64,000 nt of DNA, from positions 1-64,000 of the forward strand of contig NZ_FCOX02000041.1 in the NCBI RefSeq assembly GCF_900044055.2, given 5' to 3'. Below the pieces are notes generated by a model. It was given only the letters and a program-made list of their open reading frames with translations, searched no databases and was not told the DNA's origin. This stretch comes from Caballeronia calidae (GTDB taxonomy: Bacteria > Pseudomonadota > Gammaproteobacteria > Burkholderiales > Burkholderiaceae). The translations under genes were made by a program, and so were the position numbers. This document shows positions 9,188 to 17,590 of this stretch, piece by piece (position 1 is the stretch's first letter; each line of letters opens with the position of its first letter).

Positions 9188-10593
9188 GACTGGCTTCCGG
9201 GATTGAAATTGTTCGTCAACCCCTGCCAGCATTCGAAGTATTCGTTCTGCAACTGGGACGTTTCAAGGGCGAACTGGGTCGGCTTAATCAGCGTGCGGGT
9301 CTCAAACATGAATGCCATGGTCGAATCGACTTTGACTGGCTTCGACGTGTCGGACGTGGAGGCCTTGTCGAAAGTGCCGGCGTCGGGCCCATGGCCAGAC
9401 ATGCAGTTATGCAAGCTCGCCCCGCCGGGAAGGAATCCTTCCGCTTTTGCGTCGTACTCGCCGTGAATCAGCCCCATGAATTCGCTTGCAACATTGCGAT
9501 GAAACCACGGCGGGCGGAAAGTATCCTCGCCCGCAAGCCAGCGCGGCGGGAAGATGACGAAGTCGATGGTGTCCACGCCCGGAGTGTCGCTCGGGGATTG
9601 CAAGACGAGGAAGATGGACGGGTCCGGGTGGTCGAAGCTGATGGACCCAATCGTGTTGAAACGACGGAGGTCGTACTTATAAGGCGCGAAATTCCCGTGC
9701 CAGGCGACAACGTCGAGCGGCGAATGGCCAATATCTGAGCGCCACAGGTTGCCGTTCATCTTGGCCACCAACTCGAATTTCCCTTCGCGAACTTCGTACG
9801 CCGCGAGCGGTGTGAGAAAGTCACGGGGATTCGCGAGCCCGTTTGACCCAATGGGGCCAAGGTCGGGAAGCTGGAGAAGGGCGCCGAAGTTCTCGCAGAC
9901 GTATCCGCGTGCTTCGCCGTCGGGCAATTCGACGCGGAACCTCGTACCGCGCGGAATTACCGCAATCTCCTGCGGCTCGATGTCAAGCAATCCGAGTTCC
10001 GTGGCAATGCTAAGGCGACCGGCTTGAGGAACAATCAGCAACTCCCCATCTGCACTATAGAAGAAGCGGTTCACCATCGGCTGGTTAGCCGCGTACAGAT
10101 GAATGGCACACCCGCTCATAGATTCGGCCGAACCGTTGCCCGCCATCGTGACGAGCCCGTCGACGAAGTCCGTCGGCTGCGTAGGAATCGGCAGCGGGTC
10201 CCAGCGCAGTTGATTCGGCGGAGTCGGAGGAACCTTCGAGAAGTCGCCTACAAGCCTGCTGTTCTCTAGCAGCGTGAACGGCTTATGGACAGCGGCGGGG
10301 CGCACGCGGTACAGCCAAGAGCGTCGATTGTGGGAACGCGGTGCCGTAAATGCGGTGCCAGACAATTGCTCGGCGTAAAGGCCATAAGGTGCGCGCTGGG
10401 GGGAGTTGCGTCCAACGGGGAGCGCGCCAGGGATGGCCTCGGTCGCAAATTCGCTTGCGAATCCAGATTGGTAGCCTGCTGGGTGGGCGGAGTGCGCTGA
10501 ATCCGATGGTGCTCGCTTTAGTTGAGCGTTGCGCGAAGCGGTTGCCGACTGAATCGGCTCGAATTGTGATGCTTCTTGAGTCGGCTGGTCCAC
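9184..10593 (-). CDS. hmgA: Homogentisate 1,2-dioxygenase
   Basis: 469 aa Fe(II) ring-cleavage dioxygenase converting homogentisate and O2 to 4-maleylacetoacetate. Family landmarks: YQSGFASEFATEAIPGALP, NSPQRAPYGLYAEQLSGTAFTAPR, a central cupin with PQEIAVIPRGTRF, and the iron site made by His in PWFHRN, Glu in SEFMG and His in SGHGPD. GTG 10593 is chosen as start because GGAG lies six bases upstream and no in-frame ATG fits; it gives about 35 extra N-terminal residues compared with the usual start just before YQSGF, so the true start could be further in. First of the three overlapping catabolic genes, 68 bp behind the metallo-beta-lactamase-fold gene. Confidence 0.95.
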   Translation of the reverse strand: MDQPTQEASQFEPIQSATASRNAQLKRAPSDSAHSAHPAGYQSGFASEFATEAIPGALPVGRNSPQRAPYGLYAEQLSGTAFTAPRSHNRRSWLYRVRPAAVHKPFTLLENSRLVGDFSKVPPTPPNQLRWDPLPIPTQPTDFVDGLVTMAGNGSAESMSGCAIHLYAANQPMVNRFFYSADGELLIVPQAGRLSIATELGLLDIEPQEIAVIPRGTRFRVELPDGEARGYVCENFGALLQLPDLGPIGSNGLANPRDFLTPLAAYEVREGKFELVAKMNGNLWRSDIGHSPLDVVAWHGNFAPYKYDLRRFNTIGSISFDHPDPSIFLVLQSPSDTPGVDTIDFVIFPPRWLAGEDTFRPPWFHRNVASEFMGLIHGEYDAKAEGFLPGGASLHNCMSGHGPDAGTFDKASTSDTSKPVKVDSTMAFMFETRTLIKPTQFALETSQLQNEYFECWQGLTNNFNPGSQS

Positions 10594-10661
10594 ATGGGGC
10601 TCCGAAGAATTTCGCTGGCCGTGGCGCCGGTCGCCCGACGCGACCAGCGAAGCAGAGGGAT

Positions 10662-11615
10662 TTAGCCCTCCAACGTTTCCCACATCTCTTTATCGCGCTG
10701 TGCCGTCCAGATGCGCGGGTCCGGGTACTGCGTGGCTTCGTCGTGTGCACGCGTCACGTCAAACGGCATGCAATGGTCGAAGATGACCCAATCGCCGAAT
10801 TTCGGTTTGAGCTCCGCGTAAGTGTCTTTGTAGATTGCGTTCAGGTCTTTGCCCTCGCTCGCACCGGCCTTGACCTTGCCGTAGAGCTCGCTGACGAACG
10901 CGCGGGTGCCCGCCAGGCCGTCGGCCACTTCCTGCGGCGTCTTGAGCGCGGCGCCACGTCCCGGCACGAGTTTTTCAGGCTTCAGTGCGGCAATCGCATC
11001 CAACGTTGCGGGCCAGTCCTGGAAGTACGCATCGCCGGCGTAGGGCGTCGCACCATATTCAACGAGGTCACCGGAAAGCAGCGTCTTCTCTTGCGGAAGC
11101 CACACGACGGTATCGCCCTTCGTGTGACCCCGACCGAGTTGCAGAATCTGGACCTCGAGCTTGCCCATCCAGAGGGTCATTTTCTTCTGGAAGGTGAGTG
11201 TGGGCCACGTCAAGCCCGGAACCGACTCTACTGCATTGAAGAGGCGCGGGAAGCGTTCAATCTCGCTCTTCATGTCCTGTTCGCCGCGTTCGACAATCAG
11301 GTCGTAGGTATCCTGGCTGGCGATGATTTGCTCAGCGTTGTAGGCGGACGCGCCGAGCACGCGAACCGCGTGATAGTGCGTCAGCAACACGTATTTGATG
11401 GGCTTATCGGTCACCTCACGAATGCGGCGTATCACGTCTTGGGCCATCACTGGGGTTGCTTGTGTGTCGGCCACGAGCACCGCATCGTCGCCGATGATGA
11501 TGCCCGTATTGGGGTCTCCCTCGGCAGTGTAAGCATAAGCATGCTCAGAAAGCTGCTCGAACGTAACTTTCTTCTCCTCTACATCCGCGTGCGAAGCGAA
11601 TTTCTTCTCTGACAT
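10662..11615 (-). CDS. Metallo-beta-lactamase-fold protein with altered HxHxDH motif
   Basis: 317 aa, first gene of the minus-strand homogentisate operon. The alpha-beta/beta-alpha fold is shown by GDDAVLVADTQATP, LLTHYHAVRVLGASAY, LGRGHTKGDTVVWLP, LLSGDLVEYGATPYAGD and a late DHCMPF. The usual T-H-x-H-x-D-H motif reads T-H-Y-H-A-V-R, so Asp and the third His are missing while the first two His, the later His, Asp and terminal His remain; a mononuclear site or altered chemistry is likely. GAGG seven bases before ATG supports the start. Position before hmgA suggests a hydrolytic or lactonase-type step feeding homogentisate; substrate unknown. Confidence 0.8.
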   Translation of the reverse strand: MSEKKFASHADVEEKKVTFEQLSEHAYAYTAEGDPNTGIIIGDDAVLVADTQATPVMAQDVIRRIREVTDKPIKYVLLTHYHAVRVLGASAYNAEQIIASQDTYDLIVERGEQDMKSEIERFPRLFNAVESVPGLTWPTLTFQKKMTLWMGKLEVQILQLGRGHTKGDTVVWLPQEKTLLSGDLVEYGATPYAGDAYFQDWPATLDAIAALKPEKLVPGRGAALKTPQEVADGLAGTRAFVSELYGKVKAGASEGKDLNAIYKDTYAELKPKFGDWVIFDHCMPFDVTRAHDEATQYPDPRIWTAQRDKEMWETLEG

Positions 11616-11917
11616 GGTCCAGCCTCAATTTGGAAAGTTGATGGGGAATCTGCGCGTGCCTAGAGTCCGCTGCAGCCGTTGGTTGAATTATACATAGACG
11701 AACATAGTCGTATATAGACAATTTCCCCAATGCTTCGCATACATCGCACGAACGCTATAACGACCTTGCGGTCGAGGTCTAAGAAATTATACCTATGCAA
11801 TTAAAATTGCAAACAGCAAAAAACAGCGTACCATTCTCCTGTGCGGCGTCACGGGGGCGCCAAGTCATGGTTGAAGACTGACGCGTCCTGTCGATGCGTC
11901 TTCTTGGGAGAGAGGCA
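11616..11917. other. Divergent promoter region of the homogentisate operon and FAD dehydrogenase 1
   Basis: About 300 bp, AT-rich against its surroundings. It carries the 14-bp island motif at 11787-11800, an overlapping perfect inverted repeat at 11796-11811, and around 11688-11721 two weaker look-alikes (TTATACATAGACGA and TCGTATATAGACAA) nearer the minus-strand operon. No gene is seen. Confidence 0.6.
11787..11811 (+). promoter_or_regulatory. Putative operator: island motif copy A plus inverted repeat
   Basis: TTATACCTATGCAA at 11787-11800 matches 12 of 14 positions of the copy at 41322-41335. It runs into a perfect inverted repeat TGCAATT-AA-AATTGCA (11796-11811). It lies 118 bp before FAD dehydrogenase 1 and 172 bp before the metallo-beta-lactamase-fold gene, so one bound regulator could control both directions. 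Function inferred from recurrence. Confidence 0.5.
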
Positions 11918-13675
11918 ATGCCTGTGGAAAAGGATTACGAGTGCGACGTGCTGGTCATCGGGTCGGGCGCGTCGGGGATGTCGGCAGCGGTGACGGCTGC
12001 CTCGAAGGGACTGAAGGTGCTTGTTGTAGAGAAGGAGCCGAAATTTGGAGGCTCGACCGCGCGGTCCGGCGGTTGGCTTTGGATTCCGAACACCTACCTG
12101 GCGACTCAGCAGGGCATCTACGAGCCGGAGGGAAGCGCAAAGACCTACCTTGCTCACGAAGCAGGCGACAGTTTCGATGCGGAGCGCGTGGACGCTTTCC
12201 TGAAACACGGCCCAGAGGCGGTCGAGCACTTCACCACGAAAACAGCCGTTCGTTTCGACATGCCGCTGGTTTTCCCGGACTACCACGCCGAAGCCCCCGG
12301 CGGGCGGCAGGGCGGTCGCTCAATGGTCACGCGACCATTCGACGGACGCGAACTTGGGGAACACATCAAGGACTTGGCTCCAGCCCTGCCTGAATTGACG
12401 GTGTTCGGGATGATGCTAGGCTCGGGAAAGGAAATCGTGCATTTCATGCGCGTCACGAAATCACTTAAGTCGGCGTGGTATGTCACGAAACGACTCTCGA
12501 AGCATTTCCTGGACGTCATGAAGCATGGCCGAGGCATGACGCTGACCAACGGCAACGCGTTGTCCGGTCGCCTTGCGAAGTCGTTGTTCGACCTCAATGT
12601 CCCGCTCTGGCTCAACACCAAGGCGAGCTCGCTGACATTCGAACGCGGCAGAGTTACGGGAGCGATTCTCAGTCGAGAAGGCAGGCCCGTGCATGTGATT
12701 GCGAGGCGAGCGGTCGTGTTGGCATCTGGCGGTTTTCCGTACGACATCGAGCGACGCAAGCAGATGTTCGCGCACGCGCCCACTGGCCAGGAGCATTTCT
12801 CGCCGTCTCCGACCGGCAACACTGGGGACGGATTGCGGCTCGCTGAATCAGTTGGAGGCGAGGTCAGCACGACGCTTCCCAATGCCGCCGCGTGGGTACC
12901 GGTGTCGTTGCTCAAACGCAAAGACGGGACGACCGGCATCATGCCGCACTTCATCGACCGGGCAAAACCCGGCGTGATTGCGGTGCTCAAGAATGGCCGG
13001 CGCTTTACAAACGAAGGCAATTCGTATCACGATTTCGTGCAAGCCTTGGTGGCCGCTACGGAGCCGGGAGCAGAGATTTCGGCGCACCTCATCTGTGACC
13101 ACAAGACCTTGCGCACATATGGCTTGGGCAGCGCAGCACCGTTCCCAATGCCTATCGGGCGCTATCTGCGCACGGGTTATCTTGTTCGAGCTAGGTCAAT
13201 CGATGAATTGGCAAGAAGCATTGGCGTAGATGTCGATGGCCTGCGTCGGACTGTCGATGGTTTCAACGACGAGGCTAGACTCGGCCGTGACCCACAGTTC
13301 GGAAAGGGAAGCCTCGCATACAACCGCTATCAAGGTGACGCACTCCATGGTCCGAATCCATGTGTCGCTCCGATTGAGCGCGGCCCGTTCTATGCACTGA
13401 AGGTGCGTATCGGCGACATTGGCACGTTCGCGGGCCTGAAAACGGACGCCAGTTGCCGCGTGCTCTCGAAGGACGCAGCGCCGATTGCTGGCCTTTACGC
13501 GGTCGGCAACGACGCGTGCAGCATTATGGGCGGCAACTACCCGGGGGCGGGCATCACGCTGGGACCGGCGCTTACGTTCGGCTACATCGCCGGAACAGCG
13601 ATTGCCGACAGTAGCGCTGGCGAATTCCCCGGAGCGGGTTCTTCGCCGGTGGGAACGCTGGCGTTCCAGCGCTAG
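11918..13675 (+). CDS. FAD-dependent dehydrogenase, 3-ketosteroid 1-dehydrogenase family (copy 1)
   Basis: 585 aa flavoprotein of the fumarate-reductase/KSTD group that introduces a C=C double bond alpha,beta to a ring ketone. The N-terminal Rossmann motif is LVIGSGASGMSAAVTAAS, then an EKEPKFGGSTARSGG flavin loop; the C-terminal flavin motif GGNYPGAGITLGPALTFGYIAG is the KSTD hallmark. ATG 11918 is used because GGGAGAGAGG precedes it. The sequence is very close to the gene at 36975 along the whole length. It is divergent from the homogentisate operon and convergent, with 2 bp between stops, with an IclR gene. Substrate is unknown: ring aromatisation or desaturation of a cyclohexanone-type intermediate is the inference; a true steroid is less likely since no steroid genes are here. 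Confidence 0.85.
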   Translation: MPVEKDYECDVLVIGSGASGMSAAVTAASKGLKVLVVEKEPKFGGSTARSGGWLWIPNTYLATQQGIYEPEGSAKTYLAHEAGDSFDAERVDAFLKHGPEAVEHFTTKTAVRFDMPLVFPDYHAEAPGGRQGGRSMVTRPFDGRELGEHIKDLAPALPELTVFGMMLGSGKEIVHFMRVTKSLKSAWYVTKRLSKHFLDVMKHGRGMTLTNGNALSGRLAKSLFDLNVPLWLNTKASSLTFERGRVTGAILSREGRPVHVIARRAVVLASGGFPYDIERRKQMFAHAPTGQEHFSPSPTGNTGDGLRLAESVGGEVSTTLPNAAAWVPVSLLKRKDGTTGIMPHFIDRAKPGVIAVLKNGRRFTNEGNSYHDFVQALVAATEPGAEISAHLICDHKTLRTYGLGSAAPFPMPIGRYLRTGYLVRARSIDELARSIGVDVDGLRRTVDGFNDEARLGRDPQFGKGSLAYNRYQGDALHGPNPCVAPIERGPFYALKVRIGDIGTFAGLKTDASCRVLSKDAAPIAGLYAVGNDACSIMGGNYPGAGITLGPALTFGYIAGTAIADSSAGEFPGAGSSPVGTLAFQR

Positions 13676-13677
13676 AA

Positions 13678-14487
13678 TCAGACCTCGCTGCCTTGCGTCG
13701 CCGAATAGCCGAGTCTGTAAGACAAATCGGAAGCGGTTTGACGCAAGGTCAGTGCGAGTTCGCCATCCCACCGCGTATCGAACGTCCCGGCCGGACCGAC
13801 AAGCGTGATTGCAAGAGCAATAGTCCCATTGAACATGAAGACGGGGGCCGCAATCGCGTTCACACCGGGCAGCGGATGACCCGACGTTCGCGTCATCCCT
13901 TCTTCGCGAATCTTCTCGTACTGACGGAAGAGCTCCTGTTTGTCTGCACTTTTAAGGTTGAGGGCGCCGCTCAGCCGAATCCCCTCGTCTTCCAATGCCT
14001 TGTGAACCAGCGGCTCCGGCATGTAAGCGCCAAAGAGTCGGCCCGTCGCTGTATTGACGAGTGACATAATGGTTCCAACTCGCAGGGTAAGATGGAGCGG
14101 ATACGAGGGGTCTTCCTGCCGAACCACCACCGGTCCGTTTGGTCCCCAAGTAGTGAGGAACACGCTCTGACCCGTCTTTGAAGCAAGCGCCAAGACGTCC
14201 TGCTCCGCTTCTCTGAGGGGATTTAGACGTTGCAGTCCGTAGAGGCCAAGTCGCAGAGCGAGGGCGCCGGGCGCGTAGTCGCCCGACGGCTCTACCCGGT
14301 GCACCAGTTGGAGCTTGATAAGACTCACGAGGTAGGGAAACAGCTTGGCGGGGGGCATGCCCGTAACCTGCGCAATCTCTTTGAGCGCCATCGGCGAATC
14401 CGAGTGAGTCAGCGCAAGCAGAATTTCGCTGCCGACTTCGACAGACTGGATTCCTCGTTGGGCCTTTTCGGTGCTATCGGTGTCCAT
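13678..14487 (-). CDS. IclR-family transcriptional regulator (paralogue 1)
   Basis: 269 aa DNA-binding regulator. An N-terminal winged helix (EVGSEILLALTHSDSPMALKEIAQVTGMPPAKLFPYLVSL) is followed by the IclR effector domain (residues about 85-265) with the family signature near GHPLPGVNAIAAPVF. The start at 14487 has GGAAG upstream; the frame is open to 14595 but the extension overlaps the divergent gene's start. It is divergent from a second IclR gene (106 bp between) and ends against the FAD dehydrogenase. It is clearly homologous to the IclR genes at 14594 and 38831. A local aromatic or alicyclic effector is inferred. Confidence 0.88.
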   Translation of the reverse strand: MDTDSTEKAQRGIQSVEVGSEILLALTHSDSPMALKEIAQVTGMPPAKLFPYLVSLIKLQLVHRVEPSGDYAPGALALRLGLYGLQRLNPLREAEQDVLALASKTGQSVFLTTWGPNGPVVVRQEDPSYPLHLTLRVGTIMSLVNTATGRLFGAYMPEPLVHKALEDEGIRLSGALNLKSADKQELFRQYEKIREEGMTRTSGHPLPGVNAIAAPVFMFNGTIALAITLVGPAGTFDTRWDGELALTLRQTASDLSYRLGYSATQGSEV

Positions 14488-14593
14488 GCGTGTTCTTCCA
14501 GCAGTTTGCCGCTCAGAAAAGGCTTCCTCGTCGTGTTCGAGGAGCCGGTAAAATCCCCATACTACCCATAAAGCTCGTGCAGCAGAGGATTGC

Positions 14594-15427
14594 ATGGTAA
14601 CGAAGCAGCGTACAAAAGAAAATCCGGAAAGTCACGATTCAAGTGTCCGGAAGGAGCAACGCGGCATCCAGAGTATGGAAGTTGGCGGTCGCTTCCTTCA
14701 GTATCTTGCAGACGCAGGTGAGCCCGTCACGCTTGCAGAGCTCAGTGCGCGCAGCGGCATCCCAACTAACCAGGTCTTCACGTATATGGTCAGCCTTCTG
14801 CGGACCGGTCTTGTGAAGAGGGACCCTGTTACGTCACGCTTCGAACCTGGACCACTCTCCTTGCGCATGGGATTGCACGCACTGCGGATGGTCCCGGCCG
14901 TTCGCAATGCCATGCAGCCATCCATCGACCTTGCGACCAAAGTGGAGCAGAGCGTGCTTCTCGCTGCTTGGGGCGACCGGGGACCTACCGTCTTGCAAAG
15001 CATCGAGCCAGCCGCGTCGTTGCATGCAGGTATCCACGTCGGCACCGTGATGTCCCTTGCGCATTCGACTACAGGCCGAGTATTCGCGGCTTTCAAAGAG
15101 GCACCGCAGCTCGACCAGCTTGTGAAGAACGATATCGGAGCTCAGACTCCTGAGGGCGAACTTCTGAGCGGTACGCAGTTCGAGAACATCCTTGCCGACA
15201 TCCGAAAGCGAGGTCTCGCTCGCGGCGAGGGGATGCCGATTCCCGGAATCAACAGCATTAGCGCGCCGGTATTTGATGGCAGCGGAGAGATTGTTCTCGT
15301 TCTGACGCTGTTCGGCGTTGCAGGGACATTCGACGTCGCTTGGAAGGGCACGCTGGCAACGAGCCTCCTGCAGACGACGAGGCTGCTGACAGAACAGAAC
15401 GCCAGTTCCAACCCTGCCATTAGTTAG
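14594..15427 (+). CDS. IclR-family transcriptional regulator (paralogue 2)
   Basis: 277 aa, divergent from paralogue 1. After a polar N-terminal tail (about 20 residues) comes EQRGIQSMEVGGRFLQYLADAG and a helix-turn-helix LAELSARSGIPTNQVFTYMVSL, then the effector domain with MPIPGINSISAPVFDGSG. AGAGG five bases before ATG supports the start. It is more like the IclR gene at 38831 (shared GG-x-x-L-x-x-LADAG and NQVFTY) than its divergent neighbour. It precedes the SBP1-SnoaL1-OYE1 unit and may regulate it or the shared 14.5-kb promoter region. Confidence 0.88.
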   Translation: MVTKQRTKENPESHDSSVRKEQRGIQSMEVGGRFLQYLADAGEPVTLAELSARSGIPTNQVFTYMVSLLRTGLVKRDPVTSRFEPGPLSLRMGLHALRMVPAVRNAMQPSIDLATKVEQSVLLAAWGDRGPTVLQSIEPAASLHAGIHVGTVMSLAHSTTGRVFAAFKEAPQLDQLVKNDIGAQTPEGELLSGTQFENILADIRKRGLARGEGMPIPGINSISAPVFDGSGEIVLVLTLFGVAGTFDVAWKGTLATSLLQTTRLLTEQNASSNPAIS

Positions 15428-15813
15428 CGCGTTACGGGTCGCTGACTTTTCATCGCACGCCTCCTCCTTGCTCCTTTGAGCACGCTTTTTTCGCATCTCC
15501 TGTCCCGTCGCGGTGGCGCTTAACGCGCCTCCGGTGAGCAATTGCCCACTTACCGCCGCGTCAGTGTTATCCCTCATCAGCTCCCGACGTTTCTCTCAAC
15601 GAAAACTCACCGGCCGCCCGAAGCGGCTTGAAGCATGGGCCTCGACCGTCCAAGGCCCGTGGTTCCCGACGCAGTTCGCTTTCAGGCTGGCGTAAAGAAG
15701 CAAACGAATTTGGCGCACCAAGTCGTGAACGTGCTCCGCTGTCCTCCTATAGTCGGCGCAGAGATGTTGATTCGATGCTGGCTCAAAGGACCAGATTCAA
15801 AAAGGAGGAGACG
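15428..15813 (+). other. 386-bp leader/promoter region of the SBP1-SnoaL1-OYE1 unit
   Basis: No convincing gene. Near 15469-15491 a short stem (GCTC-CTTT-GAGC) followed by a T-rich stretch could be a weak terminator for the IclR gene. TATAGT near 15751 could be a -10 element. The long promoter element seen at 20278 and 27069 is not present here, and neither is the 14-bp motif. Confidence 0.4.
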
Positions 15814-16899
15814 ATGAAGACGCTTTTTGCATGTTCCGCAGGTGCACTTGTTGGCGTTGTTGTCGCAGCGACGACGTCTGTATCGATGGCAGCTGAGTCG
15901 ATTTCAGTCCAGAAACAGGCCGACATTACGACGATGTGCGGCAGTAAGCCGATGGTCGTTGGTTTGTCAGATGGCTACGGTGGCAACACGTGGCGGAAGA
16001 CAGCAATCGCTGAGTTGAAGGATGAGGTCGGTCGCTGCAAGAACCTCAAGCGCTTCATTTATATGAATGCGAACGGGGACCAGCAGAAGGCGAACTCCGA
16101 CATTAACAGCATGGTCGCACAGGGCGTTAATGTGCTCATTGTCTATCCTGACTTCGGCGCAGCCCAGATTCCAGCAATGCGCGCTGCCACTCGCGCAGGC
16201 GTTACCGTCATCCCATACATGGCAGAGCTGCCCGGTGTCCCAGGGAAGGACTACGCGGCGAACGTCAGCGTGGACCTGCTGCGGGTGGGCGGCGCGTGGG
16301 CTGATTGGTTTGGCCAAAACCTGAAAAAGGGCAACGTCGTCTTCCTTGGCGGAATCCCCGGCGCCCCGGCCTCGCAGACATTCCTCGAGGGTTTCAAAAC
16401 GCACCTGTCAAAGTACCCGGAACTGAAGCTGGTGCAGAACGATTTCGTGGTGACGAACTGGAACCCAATCGATGCTCCCAAAGCTGTTGAAGGCGTGATT
16501 GCGAAGTACCAGAAAATTGATGGACTCGCTGCCGACTACGGTGTCACTGCGCTTGCCGCTGTCAAAACCTTCCAGCACGCGAACTTGCCGATTCCTGCCA
16601 TCGCAACGGGTTCCAGCAATAATGAACTGAGCTGTAAGTACGCGTCGATGAAGGAAGCCGGCAAGCCGTTCCCGTACTATTCGCTCGATGGTATGACGAC
16701 GGTCATTCGATTCGCTGCCCGCCGCGGAGTTGCCACTTACCAAGGAACGACGGATAGCGAGCCCCTCAAGGTCTTCCCTTACACGTACGCAGACAGCGGT
16801 GCGGGTATTGCGCCCAAGTGCGACTCTGGCGCTCCGCCCGATGCGGATTTTTCCTCAAGTCTCACCGCCGACAAGCTTAAGGCAGTCTTTACGCAGTAG
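15814..16899 (+). CDS. Periplasmic substrate-binding protein of ribose-type (CUT2) ABC importer (SBP1)
   Basis: 361 aa. A signal peptide (MKTLFACSAGALVGVVVAAT..SMA) is followed by a periplasmic-binding-protein type I fold: PMVVGLSDGYGGNTWRKTA, DQQKANSDINSMVAQGVNVLIVYP, a hinge with RAATRAGVTVIPY, and GLAADYGVTALAAVKTF. AAAAGGAGGAG precedes ATG 15814; the frame is open upstream to 15628 but the extension is not signal-like. SBP2 at 20384 is nearly colinear and strongly similar. It would feed the fused ATPase-permease at 29288 and the permease at 31759. The family usually binds sugars, polyols or autoinducers; ligand here unknown. Confidence 0.88.
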   Translation: MKTLFACSAGALVGVVVAATTSVSMAAESISVQKQADITTMCGSKPMVVGLSDGYGGNTWRKTAIAELKDEVGRCKNLKRFIYMNANGDQQKANSDINSMVAQGVNVLIVYPDFGAAQIPAMRAATRAGVTVIPYMAELPGVPGKDYAANVSVDLLRVGGAWADWFGQNLKKGNVVFLGGIPGAPASQTFLEGFKTHLSKYPELKLVQNDFVVTNWNPIDAPKAVEGVIAKYQKIDGLAADYGVTALAAVKTFQHANLPIPAIATGSSNNELSCKYASMKEAGKPFPYYSLDGMTTVIRFAARRGVATYQGTTDSEPLKVFPYTYADSGAGIAPKCDSGAPPDADFSSSLTADKLKAVFTQ

Positions 16900-16979
16900 C
16901 GAAAGTCAAATAGACGTTTTCGTTTGCCATAAATAATTACGTAGCAGTACATATTTGTAGATTTTGAAAGGAGAAAACC

Positions 16980-17483
16980 GTGACTCATGAACTCAGTTTG
17001 GAAGAGCGCGTCAAGCGCATGGAAGACGTCGAAGCAATCAAGCAGTTAAAGGCGACATATGCACGCCACCTTGACGATGGCTACAACCCAGAGGGTATTG
17101 CTTCTCTGTTCACCGAAGATGGCCTTTGGCTAATCAAAGGCGTTGGTGGCGAAGCGAAAGGAAGAGCGGGCATCAAGCACCATTGCCGGAATCTCAAGGA
17201 GGGCATCGCCTGGGGGCAGCACAACATCTCGTCACCGCTAGTCACGCTTAGTGCCGACGGAAAGCGCGCTGACGCGACTTTCTATCTTGTCTGCCTGCTG
17301 ACAATGGCCTCTTCGCCACAAAAGCCGGAGCAGGAAGCGTTCGTTCTAGCGGGTAAATACAGCGACAAGCTGGTGAAGGTAGGCGAGCAGTGGCTCTTTG
17401 AAGAAATTACCGGAACCATCGACCAGTCGTCGCCGTGGACTGAAGGCTGGGTAAAGGCGCCGTTTGTGAAGGAATCGTGGTAA
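16980..17483 (+). CDS. SnoaL-like/NTF2-fold protein (copy 1)
   Basis: 167 aa, SnoaL_4-type cone fold: RVKRMEDVEAIKQLKATYARHLDDGY, then LFTEDGLWLIKGVGGEAKGRAGI and a C-terminal GKYSDKLVKVGEQWLFEEITG. Members of this fold include isomerases, dehydratases, dehydrochlorinases and ring cyclases acting on polyketide or ring ketones. GTG 16980 is the start, with GGAG six bases upstream. It sits between SBP1 and OYE1, an arrangement repeated with the copy at 27428, which implies joint function of SnoaL and OYE proteins. A ring isomerase or dehydratase role is inferred. Confidence 0.82.
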   Translation: MTHELSLEERVKRMEDVEAIKQLKATYARHLDDGYNPEGIASLFTEDGLWLIKGVGGEAKGRAGIKHHCRNLKEGIAWGQHNISSPLVTLSADGKRADATFYLVCLLTMASSPQKPEQEAFVLAGKYSDKLVKVGEQWLFEEITGTIDQSSPWTEGWVKAPFVKESW

Positions 17484-17510
17484 GCGGTCTTCCGAATCAG
17501 AGTTGAGCGA

Positions 17511-17548
17511 GCAGTGCCGTGGGACGAAGTCCTATTCCTCGGCACTGC
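17511..17548 (+). repeat. Intercistronic hairpin between SnoaL1 and OYE1
   Basis: Perfect 9-bp arms GCAGTGCCG (17511-17519) and CGGCACTGC (17540-17548), with a second small stem GGAC-GAA-GTCC inside the loop. No T-tract. A similar strong hairpin sits at the matching place in the second SnoaL-OYE pair, so an RNA-processing or stability role is plausible. Confidence 0.55.
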
Positions 17549-17590
17549 ATCACGCACTACGAGTTCTCGAAATTACGAAGTGAGGTATCG

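Noticed and set aside
10350..11612. 420-codon plus-strand open frame
   Set aside because: Antisense to hmgA and the metallo-beta-lactamase-fold gene, which both have strong family motifs; the translation has none.
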